Source: VRUE01 sp046733275 (GTDB lineage Bacteria; Actinomycetota; Thermoleophilia; Solirubrobacterales; 70-9). Taken from it: a DNA stretch of 7,769 nucleotides. The position numbers were made by a program, and so were the translations under genes. The stretch is taken from positions 1 through 7,769 of the forward strand of contig JBKPOW010000075.1 of assembly GCA_046733275.1 (NCBI GenBank), given 5' to 3'. Position 1 is the first letter of the stretch. Each line of letters starts with the position of its first letter. Shown piece after piece: positions 1-5,832 of the stretch. Below the pieces are notes generated by a model. It ran no database searches. It was not told the origin of the DNA and was given only the letters and a program-made list of their open reading frames with translations.

Positions 1-2
1 CC

Positions 3-503
3 GAGCTGGTGACGCGGATGGCGGTCGAGGTCGAGCGCTACATCGTCGAGCTCGGCACCGAGGGCCGGCTGATCGAGATGCAGCTCGAGGAGACGATGGT
101 CGGCGTCGCCGGCGACAAGGCGGCGCTGGTCCGCGACTACAGCGTCGAAGACTCCGAGCAGACCCTCGCCGCGGTCCTGCAGGCGCTCAGCCGCCTCCCG
201 CACGAGGACGTGCTCGACTTCGGTCGCCTCGCCGAGCTGCTCGGCTACGACCGCAAGTTGAACACGCTCGACTTCCCGGTCGCCCCGCGGGGTTACCGGG
301 TGCTCGGCCACGTGCCGCGCATCCCCAAGCTTGTCGTCCAGAAGATCACCCAGGAGCTGGGCGGGTTGGACGAGGTCCTGGCGGCCTCGGACTCCGACCT
401 CGCCGCCGTCGACGGAGTCGGGCCGCTGCGGGCCAAGGACATCCGCGAGGGCCTGCGCCGGCTCCAGGAGGTCGACCTGGTCGATCGGTTCTTGCACAGC
501 TGA
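3..503 (+). CDS. disA: DNA integrity scanning protein DisA, diadenylate cyclase (C-terminal part, 5' truncated)
   Basis: The reading frame is already open at the window edge and ends at TGA 501-503, so this is the 3' part of a gene that begins upstream. About 166 residues are visible of a family that is usually near 360. The stretch VEVERYIVELGTEGRL matches the start of the DisA linker domain, which follows the catalytic DAC domain; that N-terminal domain, which makes c-di-AMP from two ATP, lies outside the window. After the linker comes a C-terminal helix-hairpin-helix region, with IPKLVV near nt 330 and VDGVGPLRAKDI near nt 407-442, the part that binds branched DNA in this family. The ATG at 9 is an internal methionine, not a start. 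In actinobacteria disA commonly lies near radA and carD, and carD does follow here. The identification rests on remembered family sequence and is firm. Confidence 0.93.
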   Translation, partial: ELVTRMAVEVERYIVELGTEGRLIEMQLEETMVGVAGDKAALVRDYSVEDSEQTLAAVLQALSRLPHEDVLDFGRLAELLGYDRKLNTLDFPVAPRGYRVLGHVPRIPKLVVQKITQELGGLDEVLAASDSDLAAVDGVGPLRAKDIREGLRRLQEVDLVDRFLHS

Positions 504-504
504 C

Positions 505-541
505 GGTGTCACCCCGCCGTCGAGACGAAAGGAGTCACCCC
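505..541. repeat. 11-bp direct repeat flanking the disA-carD gap
   Basis: GGTGTCACCCC at 505-515 and GGAGTCACCCC at 531-541 differ at one base and start 26 bp apart. The first overlaps a short stem (GACGG 502-506 with CCGTC 517-521). The second contains the GGAG of the carD ribosome binding site and ends directly before the proposed ATT start. A regulatory role is not shown; with a GC-rich background a chance repeat is possible. Confidence 0.35.
528..534 (+). promoter_or_regulatory. Shine-Dalgarno sequence of carD, positioned for an ATT start
   Basis: AAAGGAG is the clearest Shine-Dalgarno in the window. Seven nucleotides separate it from ATT at 542-544, which is in the carD frame. There is no ATG, GTG or TTG in that frame at normal spacing after it. 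The only in-frame GTG before the gene body (506) lies upstream of this site and so could not use it, while the next ones (566, 575) are 31 and 40 nt downstream of it. Confidence 0.7.
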
Positions 542-1102
542 ATTCCCGAGCTAGACGAGGCGACCGTGGACGAGGTGTTCGAGGCTGACGTCGAGTACGT
601 CTGCGACTTCGAGGAGGGCGACAAGGTCGTCTATCCCCACCACGGTGCTGGACTGGTAATGACGAAAGAAACCCGTGAGCTGATGGGGGCCGAGCGTGAG
701 TACCTCACGATCAAAATCCTCCACAACGAACTGACGGTGATGGTCCCGACCGAAAACGCCGGCAAGGCGGGCCTGCGGCGGGTCATCGACGAGGAAGAAA
801 TCAAGAAGGTCACAGACGTCCTCACCGACGACGTCTCCGAGATGCCGAAAAACTGGAACAGGCGCTTCAAGTACAACCGCGAGAAGATCAAGACCGGCGA
901 CGTGTTCGAGCTGGCCGAGGTCGTGCGGAACCTTGCCATCCGCGAGATGGAAAAGGGCCTCTCCACCGGTGAGAAGCAGATGTACACGCGGGCGAAGAAG
1001 ATCCTCGCCTCGGAGTTCATGTACGCGCTCGACAAGGACGAGGACGGCGCGGAGGAGTACCTCGACGGGCTGCTGGAGGAGCGCTTCGCCGCCACCGCCT
1101 AG
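542..1102 (+). CDS. carD: CarD-type RNA polymerase-binding transcription regulator
   Basis: CarD binds the RNA polymerase beta subunit and the upstream edge of the -10 region and stabilises open promoter complexes. From ATT 542 the protein has 186 residues. The N-terminal Tudor-like domain is seen in EEGDKVVYPHHGAGLV (about residues 24-39), followed by EYLTIKI and LTVMVPTENA. The C-terminal DNA-binding helical domain carries the conserved NWNRRFK, with W105 matching the mycobacterial CarD tryptophan that contacts promoter DNA, and then AEVVRNLAIREMEKGLSTGEK. Compared with the roughly 162-residue mycobacterial protein it has some 20 extra, strongly acidic N-terminal residues. Start choice: ATT 542 has the only strong Shine-Dalgarno; GTG 506 (198 aa) has none, and GTG 566 (178 aa, weak GAGG) or GTG 575 are alternatives. 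It lies 38 nt after disA and 21 nt before ispD, probably in one transcript. Family call is firm; the start is uncertain. Confidence 0.93.
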   Translation: MPELDEATVDEVFEADVEYVCDFEEGDKVVYPHHGAGLVMTKETRELMGAEREYLTIKILHNELTVMVPTENAGKAGLRRVIDEEEIKKVTDVLTDDVSEMPKNWNRRFKYNREKIKTGDVFELAEVVRNLAIREMEKGLSTGEKQMYTRAKKILASEFMYALDKDEDGAEEYLDGLLEERFAATA

Positions 1103-1123
1103 CCCGTACGCGTGGGACCTGGC

Positions 1124-1804
1124 ATGAGCTCCCGCGCAGAGGCATCCGTCACCGCGGTCATCGCGGCCGCCGGCTCCGGAGAGAGGCTCGGAGCCGGCGG
1201 TCCGAAGGCTTTCGTGCCGCTCGCCGGGCGGCCGCTGGTCGAGTGGTCGATCGCGGCGATGCGTGCGGCCGCCGGGGTGCGCTCGATCGTCGTCGCCTGC
1301 CCGCCGGGGCACGTCCACGACCTCGGCGACAGCGACCTCGGCGTGGTCGACGGCGGCGCCACCCGCTCGCAATCGGTGGCCAACGCGCTGGCGGCGGTGG
1401 GGACCGAGCTGGTCGCGATCCACGACGCCGCGCGGCCGCTGGTCACCGCCGCGCTGGTCGAGGACGTGGTCGCGACCCTGGTCGCCGACCCCGAGGCCGA
1501 CGGCGCAATCGCCGGCGTCCCCGTCACCGACACGATCAAGCGGGTAGAGGGTCGCCTGATCGAAGGGACGGTTGATCGCGACGCGCTGTGGGCGGCGCAG
1601 ACGCCCCAGGTCTTCCGGGTGGAGGCGCTGCGGCGCGCGCTCGCGGCCGATCCGGCGCAGGTCGAGGCCGCCACCGACGAGGCGACGCTGGTCGAGGCGG
1701 CCGGCGGCCGCGTCCTCATCCACCCGGCGTCGCCGCGGAACCTCAAGGTGACCACGCCGCTCGACCTGCGCCTCGCCGAGGGGTTGCTCGCCGAGCGGGG
1801 CTAG
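1124..1804 (+). CDS. ispD: 2-C-methyl-D-erythritol 4-phosphate cytidylyltransferase
   Basis: IspD joins MEP to CTP giving CDP-ME in the cytosolic MEP pathway to isoprenoid precursors. From ATG 1124 it has 226 residues, close to the usual 230. The CTP-binding loop AAAGSGERLGAGGPKAF has R21 and K28 in the places of the E. coli catalytic R20 and K27. Further family signatures are VVDGGATRSQSV, IHDAARPLV, PVTDTIKR, TVDRDALWAAQTPQVFR (R152, equivalent to E. coli R157) and NLKVTTPLDLRLAE (K208, equivalent to K213). A GTG at 1112 is in frame and would add MGPG, but GGGA at 1114-1117 sits 6 nt before ATG 1124, which favours the ATG. It follows carD by 21 nt on the same strand. Its stop TAG 1802-1804 overlaps the stop of the convergent membrane-protein gene. 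IspF, a later enzyme of the pathway, is encoded about 1.9 kb downstream. Confidence 0.96.
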   Translation: MSSRAEASVTAVIAAAGSGERLGAGGPKAFVPLAGRPLVEWSIAAMRAAAGVRSIVVACPPGHVHDLGDSDLGVVDGGATRSQSVANALAAVGTELVAIHDAARPLVTAALVEDVVATLVADPEADGAIAGVPVTDTIKRVEGRLIEGTVDRDALWAAQTPQVFRVEALRRALAADPAQVEAATDEATLVEAAGGRVLIHPASPRNLKVTTPLDLRLAEGLLAERG

Positions 1805-2772
1805 TCGCTCGGCAACCCGGCGGCCGCTCTCGCCCCGTCGTCGAGGTGGCGGCGTCGCCGGCGCTCGAAGAGCAGGCGCTGGAGGAAGAGCGTGCCGACG
1901 CCGGCAAAGACGATCCCGCAGAGGTTGAGGCTGAGCTGGGCCAGCGCACCGAGCCAGTCGTCCCAGTTGCCGAGCGCCGCGGCGACCCCGATGTTCGCCG
2001 CCGCCGGGATCGTCGTGACCGAGATCAGCACGCCGATCAGCGCCCCCGACTTGGCCGACGTCAGCGAGAGCACGCCGGCCGCCCCGGCGAAGACGGCGAC
2101 GATGATCGAGAAGGCGTCCGGCTCGGCAATGAACTGGGTCAGCGGGTTGTCGACGCTCTTGAAGTCGGCGGCGACCAGCCCGGTCGCGACGCAGATCAGG
2201 GTGAAGAGGAAGGCCGCGGTGATGCCGGCGGGGAAGCCGACGGTCAGCGCCGCCAGCGAGCGCAGCGCCGGGCCACGCCGGCGCTCGACCGCCGCCACGC
2301 AGAGACCGGCAAGGGGGCCGAACTCGGGCCCGACGACCATCGCGCCGACGATCAAGATCGGCGAGCCGGTGAAGATGCCGACCGAGGCGATCAGGCAGGC
2401 GAGCACCATGAAGGCGAGAAAGTTGGCGCCGAGCTCGCTGGTCTCCGAGGTGCGCGCCTCGACCTCCTCCCAGACGACCGCATCCGAGGGGGCGCCGCGG
2501 GCGGCCCGCTCGGCCCGCTCGGCCACGCGCGAGATCTGCGAGTCGATCTGCTCCAGCGCGATCGACCCGACCTCGGGGATGTCGAGCTCGCGCAGGTCGT
2601 CGATCACCACGCTGGCGTCCTCGCGGGCGACGTCGCAGAGGATCACGTCGCCTGCCGGCTGGCGCGCGGCTTCCGGGAGGAAGACCAGGTTGCAGGCCGA
2701 GGGCGACGCTTCGAGCAGCGACATGACCTTGCCGGACCGGTCGGTGGGGGCGACGATCCGCAGGTGGACCAT
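1801..2772 (-). CDS. DUF389 / TIGR00341-type multi-pass membrane protein
   Basis: The protein has 323 residues from ATG 2772. Residues 1-115 are soluble and start with VHLRIVAPTDRSGKV, an N-terminal regulatory-looking domain that is typical of this family. They are followed by about six membrane segments: roughly 116-137, 138-162, 172-200, 218-238, 242-266 and 274-300. Family-like motifs are GSPILIVGAMVVGPEFGPLAG (about 136-156) and LTSAKSGALIGVLISVTTIP (about 237-256). The C-terminus is an Arg-rich, presumably cytoplasmic tail (303-310). Transport function is unproven for this family, so I assign no substrate. It is the only minus-strand gene here, divergent from the PHP gene and convergent with ispD. 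The frame stays open upstream to 4311, but that stretch is antisense to PHP and ispF. The ATG is preceded by TACGCT six nt away and no Shine-Dalgarno, so it is probably leaderless. Confidence 0.85.
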   Translation of the reverse strand: MVHLRIVAPTDRSGKVMSLLEASPSACNLVFLPEAARQPAGDVILCDVAREDASVVIDDLRELDIPEVGSIALEQIDSQISRVAERAERAARGAPSDAVVWEEVEARTSETSELGANFLAFMVLACLIASVGIFTGSPILIVGAMVVGPEFGPLAGLCVAAVERRRGPALRSLAALTVGFPAGITAAFLFTLICVATGLVAADFKSVDNPLTQFIAEPDAFSIIVAVFAGAAGVLSLTSAKSGALIGVLISVTTIPAAANIGVAAALGNWDDWLGALAQLSLNLCGIVFAGVGTLFLQRLLFERRRRRHLDDGARAAAGLPSD

Positions 2773-2778
2773 GGCCCC

Positions 2779-2784
2779 AGCGTA
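2779..2784 (-). promoter_or_regulatory. -10-like box of the DUF389 gene (leaderless arrangement)
   Basis: On the minus strand TACGCT (2784 to 2779) fits TANNNT and ends six nt before ATG 2772, so transcription would start at or next to the start codon. I see no convincing -35 hexamer and no Shine-Dalgarno. This is inferred from position and consensus only. Confidence 0.5.
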
Positions 2785-2794
2785 TCCACGCCCC

Positions 2795-2819
2795 GGGTCG
2801 AACCCGTAGGCTCGAAGCC
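2795..2819. promoter_or_regulatory. Tandem 11-bp dyads in the divergent promoter (operator candidate)
   Basis: GGGTCGAACCC (2795-2805) and GGCTCGAAGCC (2809-2819) share the form GGSTCGAASCC and start 14 bp apart with a 3-bp spacer. Each has 4-bp self-complementary arms around a central CGA. The pair lies in the 48-bp gap between the DUF389 and PHP genes. The right copy covers most of the PHP -10-like box and stops just before the start codon; the left one lies between the two -10-like boxes. This is what a repressor-controlled divergent promoter could look like. No binding protein is identified. Confidence 0.4.
2807..2812 (+). promoter_or_regulatory. -10-like box of the PHP gene (leaderless arrangement)
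   Basis: TAGGCT ends eight nt before GTG 2821, a spacing that places the transcription start at the initiation codon. There is no purine-rich Shine-Dalgarno before the GTG and no recognisable -35 hexamer. The box overlaps the right-hand 11-bp dyad. Confidence 0.5.
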
Positions 2820-2820
2820 C

Positions 2821-3666
2821 GTGCTGACCGACTACCACCTCCACCTGCGCCCGGACGACCCGGACACCCCGCCCGAGCGCTACTTCACCGCTGAGAACGC
2901 CGAGCGCTACCGCGAGGCCGCCGCCGCGGCGGGGGTAGAGGAGCTGGGCGTCTCCGAGCACGTCTACCGCTTCACCCAGGCACTGGAGCTCTGGCGCCAT
3001 CCCTTCTGGGAGGAAGAGGCACGGGATGACCTCGATGCCTACTGCGAGTTCGTCCAGGGCGCCGGGCTCAAGCTCGGCGTCGAGTGCGACTTCGTCCCCG
3101 GGGCCGAGGACCGCACCGCCAACCTGCTCGAGGCGCGCACGTTCGACTACGTCGTCGGCTCGGTGCACTTCGTCGGCGAGCGGGCGGTCGACCACGAAGG
3201 CTGGGACATCTGGGAGGGCGGGGGGGACGCCGACGAGGTCTGGCGCCGCTACTTCGAGGCGCTCGCCGAGTGCGCCCGCTGCGGCCTCTTCGACATCCTC
3301 GCCCACCCCGACCTGGTCAAGGTCTGGGGCCGCGGCCGACCGCTGCCCGAGCGCGATCCGCGCCACTACTACGAGCCGGCGGTGGAGGCGATCGCCGAGA
3401 GCGGTATCGCGGTCGAGGTCTCGACCGCCGGCCTGCGCAAGCCGGTCGGCGAGCTCTATCCCTCGCGCGCCTTCGCCGAGATGTGCGTCGAAGCGGGCGC
3501 CCCCTTCGCCCTCTCCTCCGACGCCCACCTGCCCGAGCACGTCGGCTACGGCTACGAGCGGGCGCTCGAGCTCCTCGGCGAGCTCGGCGTGGGGGAGATC
3601 TGCGTCTTCAGCGCTCGCGAGCGGAGCTTGGCGCCGCTTCCCGCCGGGGTAGGCGAGAATCGCTGA
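2821..3666 (+). CDS. PHP-domain phosphoesterase, histidinol-phosphatase (HisJ)-like
   Basis: The protein has 281 residues from GTG 2821. It shows the metal-binding motifs of the PHP fold in order: the HxH motif DYHLHL (H6, H8), SEH (E46, H47), GVECDF (E88), GSVHFV (H116), AHPDLVK (H162) and SSDAH (D234, H236). Spacing and the SVHF motif resemble the HisJ type of histidinol-phosphate phosphatase, which releases phosphate from histidinol phosphate in histidine synthesis. No other his gene is in view, so the substrate is not settled; another phosphoester is possible. The GTG start is chosen because MLTDYHLHL is where the family usually begins and because the upstream in-frame stretch is antisense to the DUF389 gene and carries no family motif. 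It ends 3 nt before ispF, suggesting co-transcription, and diverges from the DUF389 gene across a 48-bp shared promoter region. Confidence 0.85.
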   Translation: MLTDYHLHLRPDDPDTPPERYFTAENAERYREAAAAAGVEELGVSEHVYRFTQALELWRHPFWEEEARDDLDAYCEFVQGAGLKLGVECDFVPGAEDRTANLLEARTFDYVVGSVHFVGERAVDHEGWDIWEGGGDADEVWRRYFEALAECARCGLFDILAHPDLVKVWGRGRPLPERDPRHYYEPAVEAIAESGIAVEVSTAGLRKPVGELYPSRAFAEMCVEAGAPFALSSDAHLPEHVGYGYERALELLGELGVGEICVFSARERSLAPLPAGVGENR

Positions 3667-3669
3667 GAG

Positions 3670-4125
3670 ATGAGCGTCGGCATCGGTTATGACAGCCACC
3701 GCTTCGCCGAGGGCCACCGCCTGGTCCTGGGCGGGGTCGAGATCGAACACGAGCGCGGTCTCAGCGGCCACTCCGACGCCGACGTCCTCACCCACGCCGT
3801 GATCGACGCCCTGCTCGGCGCCGCCGGCGGGGGCGACATCGGCACCCTCTTCCCCGACGAGGAGGAGCGCTGGCGCGACGCCGACTCGCTCGACCTGCTG
3901 CGCACCGTCGTCGGCACGATCGCCGGCAGGATCGTCAACGTCGACGCCACCCTCGTCTGCGAGGCGCCGCGGCTGGCCCAGCACCGGGCTGAGATGGAGC
4001 GCATCCTCGCCGAGGCGACCTCGGCCCGGGTGAGCGTCAAGGCGACCACCAACGAGGGCATGGGCTGGATCGGCCGCGGTGAGGGAATCGCCTGCATAGC
4101 GGTCGCTTCGCTGGAGAGCGAATAG
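3670..4125 (+). CDS. ispF: 2-C-methyl-D-erythritol 2,4-cyclodiphosphate synthase
   Basis: IspF converts CDP-ME 2-phosphate to MEcPP with release of CMP, in the MEP pathway. The length of 151 residues is typical. The divalent metal ligands are all present at the same numbers as in E. coli: D8 and H10 in GYDSH, and H42 in ADVLTHAVIDALLGA. H34 in GHSDAD is also kept. The C-terminal signature KATTNEGMGWIGRGEGIAC, which helps bind the cytidine diphosphate part, is complete. The protein forms a trimer in known members. The gene starts 3 nt after the PHP stop, probably translationally coupled or on the same transcript; GAGAATCGCTGAGAG before the ATG contains only weak Shine-Dalgarno matches. Here it is separated from ispD by two genes, whereas the two are often adjacent or fused in other bacteria. 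Confidence 0.97.
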   Translation: MSVGIGYDSHRFAEGHRLVLGGVEIEHERGLSGHSDADVLTHAVIDALLGAAGGGDIGTLFPDEEERWRDADSLDLLRTVVGTIAGRIVNVDATLVCEAPRLAQHRAEMERILAEATSARVSVKATTNEGMGWIGRGEGIACIAVASLESE

Positions 4126-4128
4126 GCT
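4123..4128 (+). promoter_or_regulatory. -10-like box of the acyl-CoA synthetase gene, overlapping the ispF stop
   Basis: TAGGCT begins with the TAG stop codon of ispF and ends ten nt before ATG 4139. It is the same hexamer as the one before the PHP gene. No Shine-Dalgarno precedes the ATG. Because the TAG has an obligatory reason to exist as a stop codon, this case is weaker than the others. Confidence 0.35.
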
Positions 4129-4138
4129 TCCGCGTCCA

Positions 4139-5770
4139 ATGGGCAGGCTCGCGGACATAGCGACGGCGGCGCGCCAGGCGGCCTCGGACAAAGCGTTCGA
4201 GGTCAGGGTGCTGCACGAGGCGGGCGTCCTCGGTCTGCACCGCCCCGACAAGTCGGCCAAGGTCGTCTCCGCCTTCATCCGCTGGGGCGCCTCGCCGGCC
4301 CTCGGCATCACGACCGCGTCGATCCACTACCCGCACGAGACGGCTCTGATCGACGAACGCGGCTCACTCACCTTCGAGCAGCTGCAGCGGCGCTCCAACG
4401 CGCTAGCCCACGCCTTCGGGGAGATGGGGATCGGCTACGGCGACGGGGTCGGGATCATGTGCCGCAACCACCGCGGCTTCATCGAGGCGACGCTCGCCTG
4501 CGCCAAGCTGGGCGCCGGCGCGCTCTACCTAAACACGATGTTCGCCGGCCCCCAGCTGGTCGAGGTCACGCGGCGCGAGGGGCCCAAGGCGCTCGTCTAC
4601 GACGAGGAGTTCAGCGCGTTGCTCGACGGCGTTGACGAGGGAGTGCAGCGGGTGGTCGGCTGGAGCGAAGGGAAGACCGATGCGCCGACGCTCGACTCGC
4701 TGATCGCCTCCGCCGACGACTCGAGTTTGAGGCCACCGCCCGACAAACCGCGCTTCGTCATTCTCACCTCGGGCACGACCGGGACGCCGAAGGGCGCGCA
4801 GCGCTCGAGTCCCGACGGGCTGTTCTCGGTGGCCGCGTTGCTCGACAAGATCCCTTACCGCAGCCGCGAGACGATGATGATCGCGGCGCCGCTCTTCCAC
4901 TCCTGGGGTTTCTTCCACTTCATCATGAGCCTGCCGACCGCCTCGACGATCGTCCTGCGGCGGCGCTTCGATCCGGAGGAGACGCTGCGCGCCGTGCGCG
5001 ACCACCGCGCCCAGGTGCTCGCGGTGGTGCCGGTGATGCTGCAGCGCATCCTGCAGCTGCCGCAGGAGAAGCTCGCCTCCTACGACCTCTCATCGCTGCG
5101 GATCGTCTCGCTCTCGGGCTCGGCGCTGCCGGGCGAGCTGGCGATTGAGTGGATGGACCGCTTCGGCGACAACATCTACAACCTCTACGGCTCGACCGAG
5201 GTCGCCTACGCGACCGTCGCCACGCCGGAGGACCTGCGGGCGGCGCCGGGAACGGCGGGGCGGCCGCCGCGGGGTACCGTGGTGCGGCTCTACGACGAGG
5301 CTGGGCGCGAGGTGCCGCGCGGCGAGGTCGGCCGCATCTTCGTCGGCAACGAGATGTCCTTCGAGGGCTACACCGGCGGCGGCAACAAGGAGGCGATCGA
5401 CGGCCTGCTCTCCAGCGGCGACGTCGGCCACCTCGACCAGAGCGGCCGCCTCTTCATCGACGGCCGCGACGACGAGATGATCGTCTCCGGCGGGGAGAAC
5501 GTCTTCCCGCGCGAGGTCGAGGACCTCCTCGCCGACCACGAGGCCGTGGTCGAGGTGGCCGTGATCGGGGTCGAGGACGAGGAGTTCGGCCAGCGGTTGA
5601 AGGCCTTCGTCGTCGCTGAGGAGAAGGCCGAGGTCTCCGTCGACGAGCTCAAGGCGCACGTCAAGGCGCACCTAGCCGCTTACAAGGCGCCGCGCGAGAT
5701 CGAGTTCGTCGAGGAGCTGCCGCGCAACGCGACCGGCAAGATCCTCAAGCGCGAGCTGCAGACCCGCTAA
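4139..5770 (+). CDS. Acyl-CoA synthetase (AMP-forming, FadD2/FadD12-like)
   Basis: This 543-residue member of the adenylate-forming ligase superfamily would activate a carboxylic acid, probably a fatty acid, with ATP to an acyl-AMP and then to acyl-CoA. All core motifs are intact: the ATP phosphate loop TSGTTGTPKG (210-219), YGSTE (350-354), GDVGHLD (around D428), the hinge region RDDEMIVSGGENVFPREVE (from R443) and the catalytic lysine K534 in RNATGKILKREL. The N-terminal leader HEAGVLGLHRPDK and CRNHRGFIEATLACAKLGAGALYLNT recall actinobacterial FadD2/FadD12-type synthetases, from memory rather than alignment. Chain length and role (degradation or lipid synthesis) cannot be read from sequence. 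The ATG is 13 nt after ispF and has no Shine-Dalgarno. A hairpin follows the stop. No beta-oxidation genes are nearby. Confidence 0.9.
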   Translation: MGRLADIATAARQAASDKAFEVRVLHEAGVLGLHRPDKSAKVVSAFIRWGASPALGITTASIHYPHETALIDERGSLTFEQLQRRSNALAHAFGEMGIGYGDGVGIMCRNHRGFIEATLACAKLGAGALYLNTMFAGPQLVEVTRREGPKALVYDEEFSALLDGVDEGVQRVVGWSEGKTDAPTLDSLIASADDSSLRPPPDKPRFVILTSGTTGTPKGAQRSSPDGLFSVAALLDKIPYRSRETMMIAAPLFHSWGFFHFIMSLPTASTIVLRRRFDPEETLRAVRDHRAQVLAVVPVMLQRILQLPQEKLASYDLSSLRIVSLSGSALPGELAIEWMDRFGDNIYNLYGSTEVAYATVATPEDLRAAPGTAGRPPRGTVVRLYDEAGREVPRGEVGRIFVGNEMSFEGYTGGGNKEAIDGLLSSGDVGHLDQSGRLFIDGRDDEMIVSGGENVFPREVEDLLADHEAVVEVAVIGVEDEEFGQRLKAFVVAEEKAEVSVDELKAHVKAHLAAYKAPREIEFVEELPRNATGKILKRELQTR

Positions 5771-5786
5771 TTGCGGGAAGTTGGCC

Positions 5787-5811
5787 GCGGCAGGGGTGGT
5801 CTCCCCTCCGC
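5787..5811 (+). terminator. Hairpin after the acyl-CoA synthetase gene (possible terminator)
   Basis: GCGG (5787-5790) pairs with CCGC (5808-5811), and AGGGG (5792-5796) with CCCCT (5803-5807), with one bulged C (5791) and a six-base loop. This gives a 9-bp GC-rich stem starting 16 nt after the stop codon. No U-run follows, so it is not a classical intrinsic terminator; it could act with Rho, protect the mRNA end, or be a side effect of GC content. It ends 9 nt before the -10-like box of the next gene. Confidence 0.45.
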
Positions 5812-5820
5812 AGCCCATAG

Positions 5821-5826
5821 TAGGTT
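5821..5826 (+). promoter_or_regulatory. -10-like box of the coiled-coil gene (leaderless arrangement)
   Basis: TAGGTT ends six nt before ATG 5833, so the transcript would start at or next to the ATG. No Shine-Dalgarno is present in the remaining GCGGCA, and no clear -35 hexamer is seen; that position falls inside the hairpin region. Confidence 0.5.
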
Positions 5827-5832
5827 GCGGCA

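Noticed and set aside
506..541. GTG 506 as carD start, giving 198 residues
   Set aside because: There is no Shine-Dalgarno before it, it lies 2 nt after the disA stop, the added MSPRRRDERSHP is unlike CarD N-termini, and the strong AAAGGAG would then be inside the gene.
1112..1123. GTG 1112 as ispD start
   Set aside because: It adds only MGPG, with no Shine-Dalgarno; ATG 1124 has GGGA at six nt.
551..1723. Minus-strand frame of 390 codons opposite carD and ispD
   Set aside because: It is a shadow of two clearly identified genes, with no recognisable motif.
2795..2805. GGGTCGAACCC looks like a tRNA T-arm
   Set aside because: It lacks one T of the GGTTCGANNCC form, and the flanks are a promoter gap and coding sequence with no acceptor, D or anticodon arms.
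1588..2820. A long plus-strand open frame running into the PHP gene, suggesting a 692-residue protein
   Set aside because: The first ~410 residues are an Arg/Gly/Pro/Asp-rich mix antisense to the DUF389 gene and overlapping ispD; family similarity begins only at GTG 2821. High GC suppresses stop codons.
2773..4311. Upstream extension of the DUF389 frame to an 836-residue protein
   Set aside because: The extra part is antisense to the well-supported PHP and ispF genes and shows only biased Ala/Gly/Asp/Val composition. ATG 2772 gives the normal family N-terminus.
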